From NCBI GenBank assembly GCA_947631755.1, contig CANRMO010000051.1, forward strand, positions 1 through 13,238: a stretch of DNA of 13,238 bases, read 5' to 3'. The position numbers were made by a program, and so were the translations under genes. Numbering within the stretch: position 1 is the stretch's first letter; each line of letters starts with the position of its first letter. The notes beneath the pieces were generated by a model. That model was not told where the DNA came from. It did not search any database and saw nothing but the letters and a program-made list of their open reading frames with translations. The stretch comes from an uncultured Lachnospiraceae bacterium. GTDB lineage: Bacteria > Bacillota > Clostridia > Lachnospirales > Lachnospiraceae. Shown here piece after piece: positions 1 through 6,254 of the stretch.

Positions 1-651
1 GCGGACGGGAAGATCCACATCACGCTGGATGTGGCCCAGGAGTGTGTGCAGAAACGGACACTGCGCTATGACAAGACAGGGGACAACCACTACGATACGG
101 TTTCAGCCTTTATCAAGAGCATGAGAGGGTCAGATCCCGACGCCGCAATTTATTACCTGGCGAGGATGCTCTATGCCGGGGAGGACATTACGTTTATTGC
201 GAGGCGCATTATGATCTGTGCGGCGGAAGACGTGTCAAATGCTGATCCGCAGGCGCTGGTAGTGGCGGTCAGCGCGGCCCAGGCGGTGGAGCGGCTGGGG
301 ATGCCGGAGGCCAGGATCGTACTAGCCCAGGCGGCCTCTTATGTAGCGTGCGCGCCGAAGAGCAACTCCGCCATTATGGCGATTGACCGGGCGGAGGAAT
401 TTGTGAAAACGCATGCGGATTACCGCATCCCGCCCTATCTGATGGATGCCCATTATAAGGGGGCGGCAAAACTGGGCCATGGAGCCGGTTACAAGTACGC
501 CCATGATTTTGAGAATCATTATGTGGGGCAGCAGTATCTGCCGGATGAGGCGGCGGGTGAGCAGTTTTACTATCTGTCTGAAAACGGATATGAGAAGACA
601 CTTATGGAATACAGGAAGAAAATAGGTGCAGAGAAAAATGTTCAGAAATGA
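1..651 (+). CDS. rarA: Replication-associated recombination protein A (RarA/MgsA), C-terminal part
   Basis: The reading frame is open from base 1 and ends in TGA at 649-651, so about 216 C-terminal residues are present and the AAA+ ATPase core lies to the left of the window. RarA is a clamp-loader-like ATPase that acts at stalled replication forks. Family landmarks of its C-terminal oligomerisation region are visible: HYDTVSAFIKSMRGSDPDAA near the start, then YLARMLYAGED, RRIMICAAEDV, AAQAVERLGMPEARI and a tail with HDFENHYVGQQYLPD. The GTG at 31 is internal, not the start, because the frame is open upstream of it. The next gene begins 11 bases later behind its own ribosome binding site, so the two may be co-transcribed. 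No frame damage is seen. The identification is based on remembered conserved strings. Confidence 0.93.
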   Translation, partial: ADGKIHITLDVAQECVQKRTLRYDKTGDNHYDTVSAFIKSMRGSDPDAAIYYLARMLYAGEDITFIARRIMICAAEDVSNADPQALVVAVSAAQAVERLGMPEARIVLAQAASYVACAPKSNSAIMAIDRAEEFVKTHADYRIPPYLMDAHYKGAAKLGHGAGYKYAHDFENHYVGQQYLPDEAAGEQFYYLSENGYEKTLMEYRKKIGAEKNVQK

Positions 652-662
652 GGGAGGCAGCT

Positions 663-953
663 ATGAAAGAGGAAAATAAACCGAAGAGCTCTTATACAAA
701 ACCCCAGCGGATAGCAGCGGTTGTCTGTGTCGCACTGCTTTTGGCGATGTATCTCATTACACTGATCGCCGCGCTCATGACGTCCCCGCAGACGTCCGCC
801 CTCTTTAAAATGAGCCTTGGCTCTACGTTTGTGATACCAATCTTTCTCTGGTTCTACATCTCGGTCACAAAGTATTTTATGGAGAGGGACCGGAGGAATT
901 TTGAGGAAGCGCTGCAGATGGACAGAGAGAGGAAAGAGGAGAAAGACGAGTAA
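663..953 (+). CDS. Small two-helix membrane protein of unknown function
   Basis: This encodes 96 residues from an ATG preceded by AGGGAGG (651-657) at a 5-base spacing. An earlier in-frame ATG at 648 overlaps the rarA stop but has no such site, so 663 is preferred. The protein has a basic N-terminal tail, a hydrophobic helix at about residues 17-39, a second at about 52-70, and a charged C-terminal tail rich in Glu, Arg and Lys (73-96) that probably forms a cytoplasmic helix. No catalytic motif is visible. It lies directly after rarA on the same strand and is probably in the same transcript; the following tRNA has its own promoter. I do not recognise a named family and assign no function. Confidence 0.75.
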   Translation: MKEENKPKSSYTKPQRIAAVVCVALLLAMYLITLIAALMTSPQTSALFKMSLGSTFVIPIFLWFYISVTKYFMERDRRNFEEALQMDRERKEEKDE

Positions 954-1001
954 TATGTTTTCGGGGCTCTGTGCCAAAAATGTCTTTTTTGAAAATAATA
1001 C

Positions 1002-1030
1002 TTGACTGTTTGTCTGTTTTCTTGTATAGT
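1002..1030 (+). promoter_or_regulatory. Sigma-A promoter for tRNA-Pro
   Basis: A -35 box TTGACT (1002-1007) and a -10 box TATAGT (1025-1030) are separated by exactly 17 bases. The expected transcription start is near 1037, about 26 bases before the mature tRNA. The short leader contains a 7-base direct repeat CACAGTG (1042-1048 and 1054-1060) of unknown meaning. Confidence 0.75.
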
Positions 1031-1062
1031 AGAAAAGGTTTCACAGTGTTTTACACAGTGAT

Positions 1063-1136
1063 CGGCGTGTGGCTCAGCTTGGTAGAGCGCTTCGTTCGGG
1101 ACGAAGAGGCCGTGGGTTCGAATCCCGTCACGCCGA
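1063..1136 (+). tRNA. tRNA-Pro, anticodon CGG
   Basis: A complete 74-base cloverleaf can be folded by hand. The acceptor stem is CGGCGTG (1063-1069) with CACGCCG (1129-1135), followed by discriminator A at 1136. The D stem is GCTC/GAGC. The anticodon stem CTTCG/CGAAG encloses the loop TTCGGGA, giving anticodon CGG, which reads the proline codon CCG. The T arm is GTGGG-TTCGAAT-CCCGT. The C1-G72 pair with A73 is characteristic of bacterial tRNA-Pro. CCA is not encoded (the next bases are CTG), so it must be added after transcription. The gene has its own promoter and a terminator immediately downstream. Confidence 0.97.
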
Positions 1137-1140
1137 CTGG

Positions 1141-1172
1141 AGCGGGACATTTTTTGCCCCGCTATTTTTTTT
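1141..1172 (+). terminator. Rho-independent terminator of tRNA-Pro
   Basis: AGCGGG (1141-1146) pairs with CCCGCT (1158-1163) around an 11-base loop. A run of eight T (1165-1172) follows. Confidence 0.8.
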
Positions 1173-1203
1173 GCGCGAAGGCAAAGCGAGGATATGTCTT
1201 TGC
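1171..1203 (+). repeat. Dispersed repeat, copy 1
   Basis: A 29-base block (1171-1199, beginning TTGCGCGAAGGCAAAGCGAG) recurs exactly at 9470-9498. With one mismatch the match extends to 33 bases. Both copies sit on the same strand directly after the T-tract of a terminator. No gene covers this copy in a credible way. Confidence 0.8.
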
Positions 1204-1240
1204 CTTATTTACAGGGATGACTGCGCTGCTTTTTTCTGTC

Positions 1241-1269
1241 TTGTCAGCTGTCAACTTTTGTGTTATAGT
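1241..1269 (+). promoter_or_regulatory. nad operon promoter with palindrome over the -35 box
   Basis: A -35 box TTGTCA (1241-1246) and a -10 box TATAGT (1264-1269) are spaced 17 bases apart, with start expected near 1276. The -35 box is part of an imperfect palindrome TTGTCAGCTGTCAA (1241-1254), in which arms TTG/CAA flank CAGCTG. An operator here would block RNA polymerase. Because niaR lies in the same operon, NiaR is the obvious candidate, but I could not confirm a match to its known binding motif. Confidence 0.6.
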
Positions 1270-1337
1270 AGTGAAAATTGACTACGGCAGAAATCTGTGT
1301 GAAAGCGCTGGAAATTTGCGCGGAAATGAGGAAAGAT

Positions 1338-2246
1338 ATGAGTGAATGGCAAAGGCGGATCGAGGAACTGAAAAGAGAGAAGAATGCGGTGATCCTGGCC
1401 CACTATTATGTGGATGGCGAGGTGCAGCAGGCAGCGGACTACATAGGGGATTCCTTTTATCTCAGCAAGATCGCCACGGGGGTTTCGGCGGACACGATCG
1501 TGTTCTGCGGCGTATCGTTTATGGGTGAGAGTGCGAAGATCCTCAATCCGGAAAAAACGGTACTGATGCCGGATGAGACGGCGGACTGCCCGATGGCACA
1601 TATGGCTGACATAGGAAAGATCCAGAGGCTGCGGGAGGAATACGAGGATCTCGCGGTAGTCTGCTACATCAATTCCACGGCGGAATTGAAGTGCTATTCG
1701 GATGTGTGCGTCACTTCCTCTAATGCGATGAAAATAGTAAAAAAACTGCCAAACAAAAATATATTTTTTATCCCCGACGAGAACCTCGGGCGCTATATAG
1801 CGGGCCAGGTGCCGGAGAAGAATTTTATCTTTAATGACGGGTTCTGCCATGTCCACGCAGAGGTTTCGCCGGATCAGGTAAAGGCGGCGAAAGAGTCGCA
1901 TCCGGCGGCAAAATTTCTGGCGCATCCTGAGTGCCGGGAAGAAGTGCTGGAACTTGCAGATTTTATTGGGAGCACGTCGGAGATCATTGAGTATGCGTCT
2001 GCGTGTGAGGCAGAGGAATATATTATCGGGACGGAACTGGGTGTCCTGTACGAGCTGAAAGAAAAAAATCCGGACAAGGCATTTTTTGCGGCAGGGCCGG
2101 TGCTGTGCTGTCCGAATATGAAAAAGATTTCCCTGGAGAAGATTGTCCATGTTCTGGAGACAGGGGAGAATGAGCTTCATGTGTCAGAGGAGGTGCGGCG
2201 CCGGGCGTATGCCCCGCTGGAACGTATGCTGGAGCTGGCGAAGTGA
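1338..2246 (+). CDS. nadA: Quinolinate synthase NadA
   Basis: NadA condenses iminoaspartate, made by NadB, with dihydroxyacetone phosphate to give quinolinate, using a [4Fe-4S] cluster. The 302-residue length fits the compact NadA type. The three cluster cysteines are visible by comparison with the remembered Thermotoga protein: C84 in ADCPMAHM, C170 in DGFCHVH and C258 in CCPNMKK. Other family strings are ILAHYYV near residue 20, FMGESAKILNPEK, CYINSTAE, AHPECREEV and IIGTELGVLYEL. The start at 1338 follows GAGGAAA at a suitable distance. Earlier in-frame starts at 1326 (ATG) and 1278 (TTG) would add residues that do not resemble the family. It is the first gene of the nad operon, 21 bases before nadB. 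Confidence 0.96.
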   Translation: MSEWQRRIEELKREKNAVILAHYYVDGEVQQAADYIGDSFYLSKIATGVSADTIVFCGVSFMGESAKILNPEKTVLMPDETADCPMAHMADIGKIQRLREEYEDLAVVCYINSTAELKCYSDVCVTSSNAMKIVKKLPNKNIFFIPDENLGRYIAGQVPEKNFIFNDGFCHVHAEVSPDQVKAAKESHPAAKFLAHPECREEVLELADFIGSTSEIIEYASACEAEEYIIGTELGVLYELKEKNPDKAFFAAGPVLCCPNMKKISLEKIVHVLETGENELHVSEEVRRRAYAPLERMLELAK

Positions 2247-2267
2247 GGCTTTGAAAGAGAGGAAAAA

Positions 2268-3596
2268 GTGAAAAAGTTAAAGGGTGAGCGCATGGGATGG
2301 GCGGCAGACAGGCATACAGATATTGTTGTTGTGGGAACTGGGGCGGCAGGGCTGTTCTGTGCGCTCAAGCTGCCAGAGAACCGGAAAATTACAATTATAA
2401 CAAAGGACGATGCAGAGAGGAGCGACTCTTTTCTGGCCCAGGGGGGAATCTGCGTACTGAAAGATGAGGCGGATTACGACAGTTATTTTGAGGATACAAT
2501 GAGAGCGGGCCACTATGAGAACCGGAGAGAATCGGTGGATATTATGCTCCGTTCTTCCGGACATATTATCCGTGAACTGATCCGGTATGGTGTGGAATTT
2601 GAGCGCGACGGGGATGGCCTCCGGTATACGAGAGAGGGCGGCCATTCGGATGCAAGGATTTTATTCCATGAGGATGTCACAGGGAAAGAGATCACGAGTA
2701 AGCTCCTTCGGCGGGTGAGGGAGCGGGAAAATGTTACGATCCTTGAGCACTGCACGATGTTGGATATTTTAGAGAGAGACGGCGTGTGCCGCGGCCTGGT
2801 GGTGGGAGACCGGGACGGCGCGGTGAGCTGCCTGACAGCGGATTATACAGTACTTGCCTGCGGCGGCCTGGGCGGTTTGTACCAGCATTCTACGAATTTT
2901 GCCCATATTACCGGGGACGCCCTGGCGATCGCCCTCCGGCACGGGATCCGCCTGGAGAATGTGGATTACATACAGATCCACCCAACCACGTTGTATTCCA
3001 CAGAGCCGGGAAGACGATTTCTGATCTCGGAGTCGGTGCGGGGAGAGGGGGCCGTTCTGCTGAATAAAAATAAGGAGCGGTTTGTGGATGAGCTCCTCCC
3101 GCGTGATTTGTTGACAAAAGCGGTGTGGAAACAGATGAGCAGGGACAATATGCCCTATGTGTGGCTCTCTATGGAGCCGATCCCGAGGGAGACGATCATC
3201 AGCCATTTTCCGAATATCTATAAGAGGTGTCTGGAAGAGGGGTATGACTGCACGAGAGAATGTATTCCAGTCGTGCCGGCACAGCACTATTTTATGGGAG
3301 GTATCCGGGTGGATAAGGACAGCAGGACGTCTATGGGGCATCTGTACGCAGTCGGGGAGACAAGCTGCAACGGCGTCCATGGAAAAAACCGCCTGGCCAG
3401 CAATTCTCTTCTGGAGAGCCTTGTCTTTGCGGAGCGGTCGGCAGAGGATATCGCGCGGACTTATGAGACGCCGGAGGGTCTGGCAGAGCTGCCGGATCCG
3501 GGCAGATACAGCGATATACCGGAACTGGCGAGAGAGTACCGCGACAATGTGCTTGCGGAGATTGAGAGAGAAAGGATGGCAAGAGAGTATGAATGA
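2268..3596 (+). CDS. nadB: L-aspartate oxidase NadB
   Basis: NadB is a flavoenzyme that oxidises L-aspartate to iminoaspartate, the unstable substrate of NadA. Of 442 residues, the N-terminus carries the FAD-binding motif GTGAAG (23-28). Then come FLAQGGI, HEDVTGKEI and the active-site region GRRFLISESVRGEGAVLLN. QHYFMGGI supplies the expected catalytic His (H340), and HGKNRLASNSLLESLVF supplies the expected Arg (R375). The C-terminal helical domain is shorter than in the roughly 540-residue Escherichia coli enzyme, which I believe is common in Clostridia. The GTG start follows AGAGAGG at 5 bases; an ATG at 2292 is an alternative that also keeps the Rossmann fold. The 3' end overlaps nadC by 8 bases, suggesting coupled translation. 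Confidence 0.96.
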   Translation: MKKLKGERMGWAADRHTDIVVVGTGAAGLFCALKLPENRKITIITKDDAERSDSFLAQGGICVLKDEADYDSYFEDTMRAGHYENRRESVDIMLRSSGHIIRELIRYGVEFERDGDGLRYTREGGHSDARILFHEDVTGKEITSKLLRRVRERENVTILEHCTMLDILERDGVCRGLVVGDRDGAVSCLTADYTVLACGGLGGLYQHSTNFAHITGDALAIALRHGIRLENVDYIQIHPTTLYSTEPGRRFLISESVRGEGAVLLNKNKERFVDELLPRDLLTKAVWKQMSRDNMPYVWLSMEPIPRETIISHFPNIYKRCLEEGYDCTRECIPVVPAQHYFMGGIRVDKDSRTSMGHLYAVGETSCNGVHGKNRLASNSLLESLVFAERSAEDIARTYETPEGLAELPDPGRYSDIPELAREYRDNVLAEIERERMAREYE

Positions 3597-4440
3597 TGTT
3601 ACGATGAACCTGTGCGCAGACCACCTGATCCGCCAGGCGCTGTCAGAGGATATAACCAGTGAGGACATTACGACCAACGCGGTTATGCGGGAGGCAAAGA
3701 GAGGTGAGGTGGAGCTGATCTGCAAACAGGATGGGATCGTCGCGGGACTGCCGGTTTTCGAGCGGGTATTTATCCTGCTGGATGAGATGACAGAGGTTGA
3801 ATTTTACTGTCAGGACGGAGATGAAGTCAGGAGTGGACAGCGGATGGCAACTGTGAGGGGGGATATCCGCGTGCTGCTGAGCGGCGAGCGCACCGCGCTG
3901 AATTATCTACAGCGCATGAGTGGGATCGCTACATATACTCATTCTGTTGCCGCCCTTTTAAATGGGACAAAAACAAGGCTTCTGGACACGAGGAAGACAA
4001 CGCCCAATATGCGGGTGTTTGAAAAATATGCTGTCCGCGTCGGCGGCGGCAGCAATCACCGATACAATCTGTCCGACGGAGTGCTGCTGAAAGATAACCA
4101 CATCGGCGCCGCGGGGGGCGTGGCGGCGGCCGTGCGGATGGCAAAGGAGTATGCGCCCTTTGTGCGCAAAATTGAGATAGAGACAGAAAATTTAGACATG
4201 GTGAGAGAGGCGGTAGAGGCCGGTGCGGATATTATCATGCTTGACAATATGTCGAAAGAGGATATGACAGAGGCGGTCAGAATCATCGGCGGCAGGGCGG
4301 AGACGGAGTGTTCCGGCAACGTGACGGTGGAAAATGCGGCGGATCTGGCGGCAACCGGCGTCGACTATATCTCCTGCGGCGCATTGACCCACTCCGCCCC
4401 GATCCTGGATATATCTCTCAAAAATCTGCACGCCGTGTGA
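3589..4440 (+). CDS. nadC: Nicotinate-nucleotide pyrophosphorylase (quinolinate phosphoribosyltransferase) NadC
   Basis: NadC transfers phosphoribosyl from PRPP to quinolinate and decarboxylates it to nicotinate mononucleotide, completing the de novo branch begun by NadB and NadA. The 283-residue length is standard. Visible motifs are SGIATYTHSVA, DTRKTTP (D133 to P139, with the substrate-binding R135 and K136), GGGSNHRYNLSDGVLLKDNH (including K168), IEIETEN, IIMLDNM and the phosphate-binding end SGNVTVENAADLAATGVDYI. The ATG at 3589 lies inside the end of nadB. The frame is open far upstream, but that part is only a shadow of nadB, and no strong ribosome binding site is present, so translation probably depends on coupling. 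ATG 3604 is a less likely start. Confidence 0.96.
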   Translation: MNDVTMNLCADHLIRQALSEDITSEDITTNAVMREAKRGEVELICKQDGIVAGLPVFERVFILLDEMTEVEFYCQDGDEVRSGQRMATVRGDIRVLLSGERTALNYLQRMSGIATYTHSVAALLNGTKTRLLDTRKTTPNMRVFEKYAVRVGGGSNHRYNLSDGVLLKDNHIGAAGGVAAAVRMAKEYAPFVRKIEIETENLDMVREAVEAGADIIMLDNMSKEDMTEAVRIIGGRAETECSGNVTVENAADLAATGVDYISCGALTHSAPILDISLKNLHAV

Positions 4441-4480
4441 CGGCAGAATATGTAAATGGTCAGGTAAGGAGGAGGTTTCT

Positions 4481-5020
4481 ATGTCAGGAGAAGAACGCCG
4501 GGATGGGATCGTGCGCTATCTGTCCTGCCGGGATAAGCCGGTTTCCGGCGCGGCACTTGCCCGGGAATTTGGGGTCAGCCGGCAGGTCATTGTTCAGGAT
4601 ATTGCTCTCCTTCGCACGGCAAATAAAGAGATCTTGTCAACGAACCGCGGTTATCTGGTACAGAAGAGCCGGCCGGCCGGATGTGAGAGAGTGTTTAAGT
4701 GCTGCCACACAGTGGAACAGGCGATAGAGGAGTTAAACTGTATTGTAGATCAGGGGGGTGTTGTGGAGAATGTGTATGTCCGCCACAAAGTGTACGGTAA
4801 GATCGAGGCAGGAATGAATATCCGCTCGCGCCGGGATGTCAATGAGTATATTGAACGGATCCGCAGCGGAAAGTCTACTTTGCTGATGAAGATTACCTCG
4901 GATTATCATTATCACACAGTACTGGCGGAGAGCGAAGAGGTTTTGGATGCGATTGAGAGGGAATTAGGACAGCACAGGTTTCTGGTGCCCCGCAGGGGGC
5001 AGGGGACTGCCGCGGAATGA
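4481..5020 (+). CDS. niaR: NAD biosynthesis transcriptional repressor NiaR (YrxA-like, HTH + 3H domain)
   Basis: This 179-residue protein has an N-terminal winged helix-turn-helix of the HTH_11 type (about residues 5-60; VSGAALAREFGVSRQVIVQD is the recognition region). A 3H domain (about 74-170) follows. The likely metal ligands H76, E84, H143 and H145 have the spacing I recall from the Thermotoga NiaR structure. NiaR represses NAD synthesis and niacin uptake genes when nicotinic acid is available. The start is fixed by AAGGAGGAGG shortly upstream. Its position 40 bases after nadC implies that it controls its own operon, most plausibly at the palindrome over the nad promoter. It could in addition act on transporter genes outside the window. 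Confidence 0.92.
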   Translation: MSGEERRDGIVRYLSCRDKPVSGAALAREFGVSRQVIVQDIALLRTANKEILSTNRGYLVQKSRPAGCERVFKCCHTVEQAIEELNCIVDQGGVVENVYVRHKVYGKIEAGMNIRSRRDVNEYIERIRSGKSTLLMKITSDYHYHTVLAESEEVLDAIERELGQHRFLVPRRGQGTAAE

Positions 5021-5073
5021 ATCATCAGAGTTGTTTTCAAACAAATTTTTGTGGCGAAAGATTGGAGGTTTGT

Positions 5074-5460
5074 ATGTTAGAGATTGGGATCAGAGGAAAA
5101 CAGACAATGACATCAGATCGATCGAATACGGCAAAAACTATGGGGAGCGGCACATTAGATGTGTTTGCCACCCCGGCGATGATCGCCCTGATGGAAAAGA
5201 CTGCCTGGGCCAGTGTGCTCCCGCACCTGGAACCGGGACAGGGAACGGTGGGGATCCGGGTAAATGTAACCCACGATGCCCCCACCCCCCTCGGCATGAC
5301 TATCACATGTGAGAGTGAACTGGTGGAGATCGATGGCCGAAGGCTTGTTTTTGAGGTGACGGCGACGGATGGGCAGGATGTGATCGGAAAGGGCCGCCAT
5401 GAGCGATTTATCATAACCGATGAGAAGTTCCAGGAGAAGGCGGATGAGAAGAGATCATAG
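5074..5460 (+). CDS. FlK-like hotdog-fold thioesterase
   Basis: This 128-residue single-domain hotdog protein resembles the fluoroacetyl-CoA thioesterase FlK. Three residues match the FlK catalytic triad in identity and exact spacing: T33 in FATPAM, E41 in LMEKTAW and H67 in NVTHDAP (FlK Thr42, Glu50, His76 as I recall). G60 matches the conserved Gly. By the same offset, the Phe that FlK uses to read fluorine (Phe36) is a Thr here, so the substrate is probably another short acyl-CoA. The start at 5074 follows GGAGG at 5 bases; the frame is open back to an ATG at 5017 that overlaps the niaR stop, but that ATG has no ribosome binding site. With only 53 bases to niaR and a terminator right after, it is probably the last gene of the nad transcript. 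The physiological substrate is unknown. Confidence 0.85.
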   Translation: MLEIGIRGKQTMTSDRSNTAKTMGSGTLDVFATPAMIALMEKTAWASVLPHLEPGQGTVGIRVNVTHDAPTPLGMTITCESELVEIDGRRLVFEVTATDGQDVIGKGRHERFIITDEKFQEKADEKRS

Positions 5461-5497
5461 CTGCCATTAAGCGGAGATGTAAAAAAAAGAAAAAGGG

Positions 5498-5529
5498 AAA
5501 GGGCAGCCGGCAATCCGGCCGCCCTTTTT
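5498..5529 (+). terminator. Rho-independent terminator of the nad operon
   Basis: A 13-base stem with one mismatch joins AAAGGGCAGCCGG (5498-5510) to CCGGCCGCCCTTT (5515-5527) around a CAAT loop. Five T end it. An A-run upstream (5481-5488) could let it work on the minus strand too. Confidence 0.92.
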
Positions 5530-5543
5530 GAAAGAGGAGTTTT

Positions 5544-5624
5544 ATGAAAAAATATCAAAAATTAGGAATAAGCTTGTTCACCGTTGAGAGAAAGTGTTTT
5601 TTGTTTCTTCCCTCAACCTTATGA
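5544..5624 (+). CDS. Possible 26-residue small ORF
   Basis: An ATG at 5544 is preceded by AAGAGGAG at a good distance and opens a 26-codon frame (MKKYQKLGISLF at the N-terminus) that ends in TGA at 5622-5624. The second half lies in an imperfect hairpin (GTTGAG 5583-5588 with CTCAAC 5612-5617). No clear promoter lies between it and the upstream terminator. It may be a leader peptide, a small membrane-associated protein, or the surviving 5' end of a deleted gene. Only the ribosome binding site supports it. Confidence 0.3.
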   Translation: MKKYQKLGISLFTVERKCFLFLPSTL

Positions 5625-5642
5625 CTGTAGTATAAACATAAA

Positions 5643-5693
5643 ATGTGAACGGTTTGTGTTCAAATATAAAAGAAATGTGAACATTCTGTGTCC
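5643..5693 (+). repeat. Pair of direct repeats, candidate operator
   Basis: Two 19-base units at 5643-5661 and 5675-5693 share 15 positions, both starting ATGTGAAC. They are offset by 32 bases, about three helical turns, which places them on the same face of the DNA. The first unit also contains the inverted repeat TGAAC-N7-GTTCA. They lie about 50-100 bases upstream of the -35 box of the zinc-ribbon/RelA-like operon, a position more typical of an activator than of a repressor. The binding protein is unknown. Confidence 0.45.
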
Positions 5694-5745
5694 GGGCGGC
5701 CAGGGGAAGCAAATGCCCGAAATTTCAGACTGTTTGCGCGATTTC

Positions 5746-5774
5746 TGGACATTTGGGTAATAAGGTGTTATAAT
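5746..5774 (+). promoter_or_regulatory. Sigma-A promoter of the zinc-ribbon/RelA-like operon
   Basis: A -35 box TGGACA (5746-5751) and a consensus -10 box TATAAT (5769-5774) are separated by 17 bases. The expected start is near 5781, giving a leader of about 25 bases before the ATG at 5806. Confidence 0.8.
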
Positions 5775-5805
5775 AAAACTATATATGTGTGAGAAAGAGG
5801 TGGTT

Positions 5806-6243
5806 ATGGTGAAATGTATGAATTGCGGACATGAGGTGGATGACAATGACCGGTTTTGCAATCGCTGCGGTGTTATGGTCGGGTATTCAAATTCGATGAG
5901 CCGGCGGCCTGGCCAGGGGCAGATTTTGCCAGGAGAGCCACTTGAGAGAAAATGTCCGGAAAAGAAAATAACAATGGCGATTGCAGCTACGGCGGCGATC
6001 TCAGCCGCCGCATTGATTTTGCTGATCAGCCTGGCTGTTCTGATCCATCATTACCGTGTGCAGGCACAGGATGTGATCGAGCAGTGGCAGGAAGAATCAG
6101 AGGAAAATAGTGATTACGGCTATGAAGACTTTGGGGATTTTTTTGAGGATTATGATGACAGTGACGATGGGGAGGATTACGACGGACCCGGAGATTTTTT
6201 TGATGAGGAAGAAAAAGACGGTAAAGACCAGGGGATGTTCTGA
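5806..6243 (+). CDS. Zinc-ribbon membrane protein with acidic C-terminal tail
   Basis: The 145-residue protein has three parts. Residues 4-21 form a small zinc ribbon with C4-x2-C7 and C18-x2-C21 (CMNCGHEVDDNDRFCNRCG). A Ser/Arg/Pro-rich linker leads to a single hydrophobic helix at about 56-80. The remainder (about 92-139) is dominated by Asp and Glu with aromatic residues. The ribbon is expected to face the cytoplasm. ATG 5806 is chosen because AAGAGG lies 5 bases before it; an ATG at 5785 lies too close to the expected transcription start. Only 11 bases separate it from the RelA/SpoT-like gene, so the two are almost certainly one operon. Similar zinc_ribbon_2 proteins are common in Firmicutes and mostly uncharacterised. 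A sensory, scaffolding or antitoxin role is only a guess. Confidence 0.8.
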   Translation: MVKCMNCGHEVDDNDRFCNRCGVMVGYSNSMSRRPGQGQILPGEPLERKCPEKKITMAIAATAAISAAALILLISLAVLIHHYRVQAQDVIEQWQEESEENSDYGYEDFGDFFEDYDDSDDGEDYDGPGDFFDEEEKDGKDQGMF

Positions 6244-6254
6244 GCAAAGGGGGG

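Noticed and set aside
1042..1060. CACAGTG direct repeat in the tRNA leader as a regulatory site
   Set aside because: Seven bases repeated once in an AT-rich leader is weak evidence, and tRNA genes rarely carry such operators.
971..1345. 124-codon plus-strand open frame running through tRNA-Pro and into the nadA leader
   Set aside because: It crosses the tRNA, its terminator and the nad promoter, has no ribosome binding site, and its translation has no protein-like composition.
5017..5073. Upstream extension of the thioesterase frame with an ATG overlapping the niaR stop
   Set aside because: There is no ribosome binding site for it, while GGAGG sits at the right distance from the ATG at 5074, which also fits the family N-terminus.
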